Positions 56,957 to 64,000 of a stretch of 64,000 nucleotides of DNA are shown here, in pieces. Within the stretch, counting starts at the first letter, position 1; every line of letters begins with the position of its first letter. The translations under genes and the position numbers were made by a program. The DNA is from Chlamydomonas reinhardtii (lineage: Eukaryota; Chlorophyta; Chlorophyceae; Chlamydomonadales; Chlamydomonadaceae): NCBI RefSeq assembly GCF_000002595.2, contig NC_057006.1, positions 7,237,325 through 7,301,324 on the forward strand. The letters are read 5' to 3'. Below the pieces are notes generated by a model. It ran no database searches and had not been told where the DNA came from. It saw nothing but the letters and a program-made list of their open reading frames with translations.

Positions 56957-59900
56957 AATCCGTTCAGGCTTAACAGGTAGTGTTGGGGAGGGTGCGCGGC
57001 TGGGGCGGAGGAAGGTCCGGCCACTGCAAGGCCCAAAAGGTCCAGGGCGCTGGAAGCAGCGGGCAGCTTGATGCGCGTGTACAGGTCCGCGATGACGGAC
57101 AGCTGCTGACTGGCAGGGCCATCGCCTCCGCCGGACCCGCCGCCGGTGTCGCCGCCTGGCTGCTGCTGCTGTGGAGCGGGCTGGTTGTCCTCGGCTTGCG
57201 TGTTATCCGCCTGTCGGGGCGTTGCAGCGGGTTCACACGTAGATGCGAGATCCAGTGGGAATGACACAGGCTGCTGCGTGCACAGAGCAGCTCACCCACA
57301 CATGCAAACATGTGGGCAAGACCGAGTGGGCAGCATGCAGCCTGAGAATGGGGCAACAGGGATGCGTGAGGTTCCTCAGGCGGTATTGCAGGCAACGCGG
57401 CAGCGTACCTGGGCGGCCTTGCGATTCTTGCGGCACCAGAAGGGATCCGGCAGGCTCTTGCACAGCCGCTGCAGCAACAGGCATACAACGTCAAGCCAGC
57501 ACCAAAGCTCATAACACAGCAGGCCACCCAAATCATTGCGTTGTTGCTTGACAGCCTTGGCGTTCCCTACGCCAATCGCTGGCAGTTCCCTCACCTCGAC
57601 GTCCTCTGCCAGCCGTGGCTGCGTAACGTGTTTCTTGGCGTCCAGGGCTGCCTCGTAGCAGCCCGCAATCGCATCACACAGACGCCCGCCCACGCCGCCT
57701 CCTCGCTCCGCCGCCAGCTCGGTGCAGCGCTGCCAGTAGGTGTGGAAGATGCCGATGCCGGCCTTACATTCCTGCATACACGTGGTGCGGTATGAGCGGG
57801 GCATGATGCGCAAGAACGAGCGCACGGTCGTGCCGGATGAGGGAGAGGACTTAGGACAGGCATTCCTGCCGCTATCACATAACGGCTCGTCAGCCAAGCA
57901 TTGTTGCAAGACAGCATCGTAGTGCGGCCAGGGAGACAGCAGTCTCCACCGTCCTTGCAACGCACCTGGGCATGCAGGTAGAAGTGGACCATCTGCTCAA
58001 TGCGGGCCTGCGGGCAGCAAAATCGCAGAATGATGCAGTCAGCAGATTGGTGGCGGCGGCAAACAGGACAGATGAATTGAGAGTGCATGCAGGAAACGTT
58101 TCACACCAAAAGGGCAGCGCCCCCGCCAAGCAGCTGGAAATCTGCTCGCCCCCCCTCTGCCTGTGCTCCGTCAGTTTAGCTTGGTTTGGATTAGTTTGGG
58201 CTGGTATTTACAACCCCCCCCCTCCAGCCCCCCACACACCTCGCCATCCTCGTCCTCCAGCGGCTGCAGGGTCCACAGCGAGCCCCGCTCCCGCTCCCGC
58301 ACATACGAGCCGGCCCGGGCGCGGCCCGCAGCACCAGCACCGGCAGCCTGCTGGCCGGCTGCTCCTGCTCCTGCTGCTGGCGTCGACACAGCAGCAACGG
58401 CGGCAGCGGTCAGTAGTTGCGTTGCCTGCTGGCTACCGGTGCCGATCGGTTGCGTCGGCGGCAATGTGGAACCATCGCCCACCACCGCCGCAGTGCCTCC
58501 AACAAGCCCACATACCGCCCCAGCCCCCGCCACGAGCGGCGGTGCCACTGCTGACATCCCTGCCGGCGGGATGGAGGCCGGCGGTGGCGGTGTGAGGGGC
58601 ACGCGCTGCTGCAGCGCCAGCCGCTGCCACACGGCGTCCACCACCGGCTGTGTGGTGATGACGTGGAACATGTCGCCGTCGTAGTCGCCGCCTGCCATCT
58701 CCGCAGCCAGCGACTCGCCGCCCTGAGGCGGGGTATGAAACACAAGCAGTCAAAAACATATTAAATACATTTATGCCGTAATGACACCATGCGACTGAAT
58801 ACGGCGCGCGATGAAGCTTGCCGACAGGCACACCACCACCACCACCACCACCACCACCACCACCACCACCACCACCACCACCACCACCACCACCACCACC
58901 ACCACCACCACCGCACCATACATTACCAGACGTGCCACGACCAGACGGAACGCACGGCGCGCTGCACACAGGCGTGCCGCGCAACCAGCCTTTCCCCGCC
59001 GCCACCAGTCCTCCACCCACGCACCGCGACCGGCATGATGAGCGCCGAGCGCACGCCGCCCGCCGCCGCGTACCAGCCCGCCATGAGCCCTGGCGGCGGC
59101 GGCACCAGCCACGCCGCCAGCACGCCTCGCGGCCGGAGCTCCGGGTCGCGGTACAGCAGGCAGCGGCGCGGCCCGGCGGGCGCCACGGAGCGGCCGTTGT
59201 CGTCCAGCAGCACCACACAGCGCCGCGGCAGCAGAGCCGTGTGGTCTGAGGGAGGGGGGGAGGCGGAGGGGAAAGGAGGAAAGGAATGGAGGGGAGCGCA
59301 GGGGAGGGAAGGCGAGGGCAGGGTGTGTGGGGCGATGATAGAGCCGTAGAAGGAACAGGGGGGCAGGTGCGCAACCTCCCCCCGCCCTCCTCTCAACGCG
59401 CTCTCACCCGGTACGCCCACTGCCATGAGGCTGCCCGGCAGCGGGATCTGCATGTCCCGCAGACCCGCCAGCAGCGCCGACTGCAGACTGCGACGCGGAG
59501 GCGGAGGGGGGCGGGGGCAGCGGCCCGTGTGTCACCAGTCAGTAACAGTCAGCGTACGACGGTACCAGGAAGCTCGGAGGGCTCGGGTGCGGGGCTGCGA
59601 GCGACCCAACAGCCGTGCGCCGGCGGCGCCCGCACACAATCAACCAACCAAACACACAAACACGCACAAACACAAACTCACTCCTGCAGCTCTGCGACCA
59701 GGTGGGCGTCCGGCGCGGTCCAGGCGTTGAGCTGTGCGTACCCCCAGCCCGCCTCCAGGCGCTCGCGCAGGCAGGCGAAGCGCCCCTCCAGCCCGCCCAG
59801 GGCGCGCAGGGCGGCCGCGGGGGAGCGCGTGACGTCGCGCACCTCGGCCAGGGCCTGGTCGAGCAGCCTGGGCGGTGGTGGTGGTGGCGGGGGTTGGACG

Positions 59901-60082
59901 GGTAGGAAATTGAGGGCGCGAGGCGATGAACAAAGCAGGTTTGGCGGACACAGTACGGAAGCTCCGCTCCCTGAGCCGGCCTCGCGGCGCAGGCGCATGC
60001 ACGGCAGAAGCCCGCACGTGACCAACGAGATATGCTAAGCTGCGCGCTTGTGTATGCGAGCTTTGGAAGAATACAGGGGAAA

Positions 60083-60142
<60 letters not shown>

Positions 60143-63100
60143 ACTCACTCGTACAAGAATTGGCGGGGCGCTCCGTGGTGCGCCAGCAGCGGCAGCAGGT
60201 TCTGGTTGAGCCGCCCCTCCCGCACCGCCGTGCCGCACGTCAGCAGCTCCAGCTGCACCTCACCCGAGTAGCTGCAGCCGCCACCCGCCACCACGGGCCC
60301 GCCAGCAGTTCCACCACCACCTGGACCACCACCAACGCCCACGCCACTGGCGACGCCGACGCCAATGCCGCCGCTGGAGCCGCCGCCGCACGGCACCGAG
60401 CCCGGCGCCGACCGCGCCCGTGCCTGCCCCGTCACACCGTCCTCGCCGCCTTGAGGCTCCCCAAACTCAGCCCAGCCCTCTGCCTCCTCCAGGAAAATTT
60501 TCGTCATGGACGCCACATCACTTGCCCGCCGCGCCGCCTCCGCCTCCGCCGCCCATGCGGCCAGCTGCGCCTTGCCCGGCGCCTTGACGCAGCTGTAGGG
60601 CAGCACCAGCGTGAACGGCGGCAGGCGGGCGTCCGGGGACAGCATGCCCTTGGCCATCACCCGCGGATGCGCCGCGCTGGCTGCCGCATGATAATGACAA
60701 TCACGGTGGTGGGGGCTTGTGAGGGAGGAGGCGTTGGTGCCGCTGGCGCCGCTGCTGTGGTTGCCGAGGCTGCTGAGGCTGCTACAGCCGGTGGTGGCGG
60801 CGGCTGGGCCGCAGCTGCTGTGCGAGGTCGCGGGGCTCAGGAGCGCGTGGTGGAGCCGCACCTGCACAGGCATGCAGTGCGCAGGCGGCGGAGCCGGCCC
60901 GCTTCCTGCCACTGGAACCGCCACTCCGACACCCGCCGCCGCTCCGTACGCAGCCGCCCTGCGCGCGCGGCGCCGCGAGAAGCTACTGCCGCCGCCTGCC
61001 ACCGCGTCCGCAGCGCCATCCTGCACGGCCTCCGCCGCCGCGCGGTGCTGCTCCCAGGCCGGCATGATGAGGGACCACAGGTCGGGCGATGCGCGGCCGG
61101 CGCCGTCCGTGAGCTTCACGCCCGGCGCCCCGGTGGCGGGGTCGGGCGGCCCCTCGGGGTCCGGCTCATACCTGAGGAGTGAGGGGGCAGGAATGGGCGG
61201 GGCCGGCGCTTGAACCACCAGCGGCAAGAGTGCGTCAAGAGCGATACCTTGCTGCTTAGCTTATTTGCATCCGAACTACCATGCCACTCTGCCCCTTCCG
61301 CCGATTCCGCTACGAAGTAACACTGGTCGGGCCAAGCCCCACGGCCCATCCGCCCCGGCCCACCTGACAGTCCAGCCGTGCAGCGGCAGCGGCACCGCCT
61401 TGCTGGCCCACAGCTCGGCCCGGCTGGCCTGCTGCTGCACAGAGCCCAGCAGACCCGCGGCGCCCAGCAGCGGCCAGGCATCCTGCAGGCAGTGGGGCGG
61501 GGGCGGGGGAGGCGGCGTAGGAAGGGCATGGCAGGGAGCGTGAGCCGGGGGTGGGAGCGAGATCTAATGGAGCCCGCACCTCTCGACCGAAAGGCAGCAG
61601 TGCACGAGGGTTAGGTGGCTACATGAGGGCTTTCGAGTACGGTGCGGAGCTGGATGGACTTGGGCAAGTCGGCACGCACGCGGCACGGCACGCACCCTGA
61701 AGGGGTTGGTCACGGGCGCCCAGGCGGCCTGGTCTGAGGGCCGGGCGCTGCGCACCGCCAGGCACCACAACGAGTCATCCTTGAACATCAGAAACCTGGG
61801 GGCAGAAGGGGTGCGCGCGCGTGTGCGTGTGTGTGTGTGTGTGTATGTGTGTGTGTGTGTGTGTGTGTTGGTTTGGGAAAGGGCTGTCCGGGCATGAGGA
61901 GTACCGATGGGGGTTTGCGGGGTTAAGCCAGTAGGAGCAGGGTACACTCTACTCAGCACAGCGACGGCAGCCCAGCCACTCACCCGCTCACCCACCCACC
62001 TGTACAATCGGCCCAGGAGCACAAAGCCCCGACCTAGCAGCTGCGCCAGCGCCTCCCGCAGCAGCTGCTGCCGCCGCTCCGCGCCCCGCAAGCGCCCGCC
62101 GCCGCCGCCGCCAGCCCTGGAGTCCTCGTCCAACAGGTCGTGTGTGTCTGCAAGCTCCAGGCGCAGCAGCCGGTCATGCGCAGCCAAGAGCGGGTGACGA
62201 GTCAGCACACAGCCCTCCGTGGAAACCTGCAGGCAAGGCCGGTGTTATAGTTCGGTTCCCAGGCCGATAAGGATTGAGGCAAGGGTGGACACTCATGTTC
62301 GCTGTGTTTGGACACTCATTCATCCTCCCATTGCCTACAGAATCCTGCCCTACAGCACCGAGGGAGGTTCGGAGGGTCAGAAAGCGAGGAGTACGCCAGG
62401 AGCTGAAGTAGAGCTGTGTGCTGTGTGTCGCAGCGGCCGCCTGCCCTGCATCCCCTATTAACTTACCTCCAAGTCTAACCGAATGGCCCATTGCGCCCCG
62501 CCGGGCGCGGCGGCAGCAGCTGCAACCGGCACGCCACAGCCCCAGCCGCCAGCCTCGCCGCGCCTCCGGCCCTGAGAGCCGGTCTCCGAGGCTTCCACAC
62601 TTCGCACAAGCTCCGCGCGTGCCACGACCGTCCTGTAGGGCGGTCTCTGCGGCGCAGCTGCATCATAGTGCAGCCTCCCGCCCACCCCGCCTGCCATGCT
62701 TCCCAAGCCGTTGGCTCCGTCTCCAGTCATCGCCGCCGCAGCAGCAGGATGAGGCGCCTCCGCTCGCACCATGCCACTACGCCGGACCTTGTCCCACGCG
62801 CCACGCACCCGCAGCCTCATGTCCACTTCAGCCCGTGCCGTTCCAGGTGCTGTTGCACCGCCCACACGACTGCTGCTGCTGCTGCCACGGCGCTCCGGCG
62901 TCCGCGCCGCGGCCTGCCCGCCACGCCCGCCATCCGCACTGCCGCCTCCAGCGGCCCCTGCCAGCTGCTGCTGCTGCTGCTGCTGACGCACCAGCATGAA
63001 GCGCAGTACCTCCAGCAGCGGCTGCGGCCCCGACCCGGCCTCGGCGCCAGTCCCGGCCGCGCAGGGCGCCGCCTCCGCTGCCAGCAGTCCGCGCAGCAGG

Positions 63101-64000
63101 TCGCTGGGCACGCCATCCAGTCGCAGCCCCAGCAGCGCTAGCAGCAGCCTAAGGGTGTGGAGGAGAAGAGAGTTAACACACACCGAGGCACATGGCCTGG
63201 TCGGAATCAAGCGGCAAGACTAGCAGGGCGGTGAACACCCGCGCGAGTCATACTGAATCCACATGATGTGCCGTACGTACGGGAGTCTGGCTACGCCTGA
63301 TCATGCGCACCGACTCACGTGGTGGGCAGCTGGAGGCTGGTGTACAGGTGGAGGCGTGTGGCGGCTCCGTCCAGCCCGTCACAGGGCGGCAGGGCGGCCG
63401 CACTGCCGGCAGGACCAGCGCGCAGACACGACAACAGAAGCGCCTCACTGCTACTGCCACTGACACTGCTGTTAATGCTGCTAGAGATGCCGGGGGTACT
63501 GGTAGGAGTCGGTTGGACAGAGCCCGATGCCCATTGCAGGTTTTGCCCAGCCGCTGGCGTCGCGGCAGCGCGAGGCGGTGTGTACGGGTTCTCGCTGAGA
63601 GATTGTAGTGGGGAAAGCGGCGCGGTGGAGGAGTTGCCCGAGGGCGTGCGACCTGTTGCGTCTGCCGCCGCCGCAGCAGGAGCATAGGCACCGATGACGG
63701 GGCCGGTGGCTGCAGGGACGGAGGTGAGGGCTGCGGCGGGGCCGGTGCTGGTGGCGGGATGCGGCCAGGGCCTTGCGGCAGAAGGCGCGAAGGGCGAGTC
63801 CTGGCCGCAGCCGGTACCCAGGTCACAGCGACTGCGGTTTGGTGACGCAGGTAAGGAGGGGCGCAATCAGTATCAGTGTGTGAGGAAGCAGACGGGAAGG
63901 GAAACGCATATGTGCACGTATGCGTGTGTGAGCATGCGTAAACACTCCGTAGCCCTTAGCCATAGAATGAAAGGGGCATGGCACATGCTCAGGCTCACCG
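55748..64000 (-). CDS. RDR: Cellular RNA-dependent RNA polymerase (RNA-silencing type), 5' end outside window
   Basis: Exons (minus) in the window: 64000-63999 (end of an exon), 63831-63319, 63148-62467, 62226-62000, 61795-61696, 61482-61364, 61171-60149, 59867-59682, 59487-59408, 59245-59025, 58722-58240, 58007-57966, 57771-57409, 57210-56719, 56557-56401, 56218-56038 and 55868-55748: over 1,660 codons in one frame. RDR landmarks appear in order: GRLYRFLMFKDDSLW, LTDGAGRASPDL, LTCGTAVREGRLNQNLLPLL, LRDMQIPLPGSLMAVGVPG, CLLYRDPELRPRGVL and AEMAGGDYDGDMFHV. DYDGD (58686-58672) is the catalytic aspartate triad; QDE-1 of Neurospora also has DYDGD, plant RDRs DLDGD. These enzymes copy single-stranded RNA into dsRNA for Dicer. 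Ser/Gly/Ala inserts and a CTG-encoded poly-Gln run enlarge the protein, and about 340 residues follow the core. Presence of the full motif order argues for a working host gene. Confidence 0.88.
56920..56955 (-). repeat. (CTG)n coding poly-Gln in the RDR gene
   Basis: About eleven CTG units on the + strand, read as CAG on the coding strand, encode a poly-Gln run in the C-terminal extension of the RDR protein. Confidence 0.95.
58829..58912. repeat. (CAC)n trinucleotide repeat in RDR intron
   Basis: About 27 uninterrupted CAC/ACC units in the intron between RDR exons 59245-59025 and 58722-58240. It generates long poly-His, poly-Pro, poly-Thr and poly-Val false ORFs. Confidence 0.97.
60086..60141. 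repeat. (GT)n microsatellite touching an RDR splice donor
   Basis: About 27 GT units (CA on the coding strand) begin within a few bases of the 5' splice site of RDR exon 61171-60149. Confidence 0.97.
61817..61868. repeat. (GT)n microsatellite in RDR intron
   Basis: GT run with CG and AT interruptions just upstream (coding strand) of the 3' splice site of exon 61795-61696. Confidence 0.95.

Noticed and set aside
58789-59349. ORFs with long poly-His, poly-Thr, poly-Pro or poly-Val
   Set aside because: Direct products of the intronic (CAC)n repeat in an RDR intron.
60088-61182. 364-aa plus-strand ORF opposite the RDR exon
   Set aside because: Antisense shadow that starts inside the (GT)n repeat; the minus strand carries the conserved RDR motifs.
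1-64000. CRISPR arrays, tRNA, rRNA, intact transposons, virus-like elements
   Set aside because: No regularly spaced repeat-spacer series, no cloverleaf or rRNA core sequence, and no transposase, reverse transcriptase or capsid-type frame was recognised. The RNA-dependent RNA polymerase is of the cellular silencing type, not viral.

Overview
The window looks like nuclear DNA of a volvocine (Chlamydomonas-like) green alga. Genes are GC-rich and split by many short GT-AG introns. (CA)n/(GT)n tracts and C- or G-rich simple repeats sit inside introns. Proteins carry Ala/Gly/Ser/Gln low-complexity inserts, several N-termini look like organelle transit peptides, and TGTAA poly(A) signals follow several genes. 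Exon joins were read by eye from splice sites, reading phase and family similarity. Every join reported keeps phase to a stop codon, but none is backed by transcripts.

Layout, left to right. 1-387: 3' end of a farnesyl diphosphate synthase gene (+). 2510-4003 (-): a MerT-like membrane protein fused to a C-terminal heavy-metal-associated (MerP-like) domain. 4335-6697 (+): a DUF4864-like protein with a 9-nt exon. 7795-11544 (+): zinc-dependent cinnamyl-alcohol-dehydrogenase family protein. 13391-15002 (-): uncharacterised coiled-coil protein. 15616-18799 (-): DHHC protein S-acyltransferase with a 16-nt exon. 19032-24562 (+): probably plastid-targeted ViaA-like protein with a von Willebrand A domain. 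25772-26521 (-): small Pro/Gln-rich two-helix membrane protein. 26961-33123 (+): glycerophosphocholine acyltransferase (Gpc1/DUF2838) with a very long low-complexity N-terminus.

34941-37206 (-): a glutamine-synthetase-fold protein that has lost most active-site motifs. 38914-42975 (-): Sec14/CRAL-TRIO-like protein with a hydrophobic tail. 43326-47738 (+): FAD-dependent oxidoreductase of the renalase/amine-oxidase-like type. 48359-49041 and 49602-50054 (+): tandem paralogues of a small Cys-motif membrane protein I do not recognise. 51214-51981 (+): ribosomal protein eL29. 53237-54689 (-): ABA4-like (DUF4281) plastid membrane protein. 55748 to the right edge (-): most of a large cellular RNA-dependent RNA polymerase with a DYDGD active site.

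The genes do not form one pathway. Several lie head-to-head with 200-450 bp between start codons (4.0-4.3, 18.8-19.0, 26.5-27.0 and 43.0-43.3 kb). The most interesting items are the RNA-dependent RNA polymerase, the glutamine-synthetase pseudoenzyme, the MerT-MerP-like fusion, the plastid ViaA-like protein and the tandem small Cys-motif proteins. No CRISPR array, tRNA, rRNA or intact transposon was seen.
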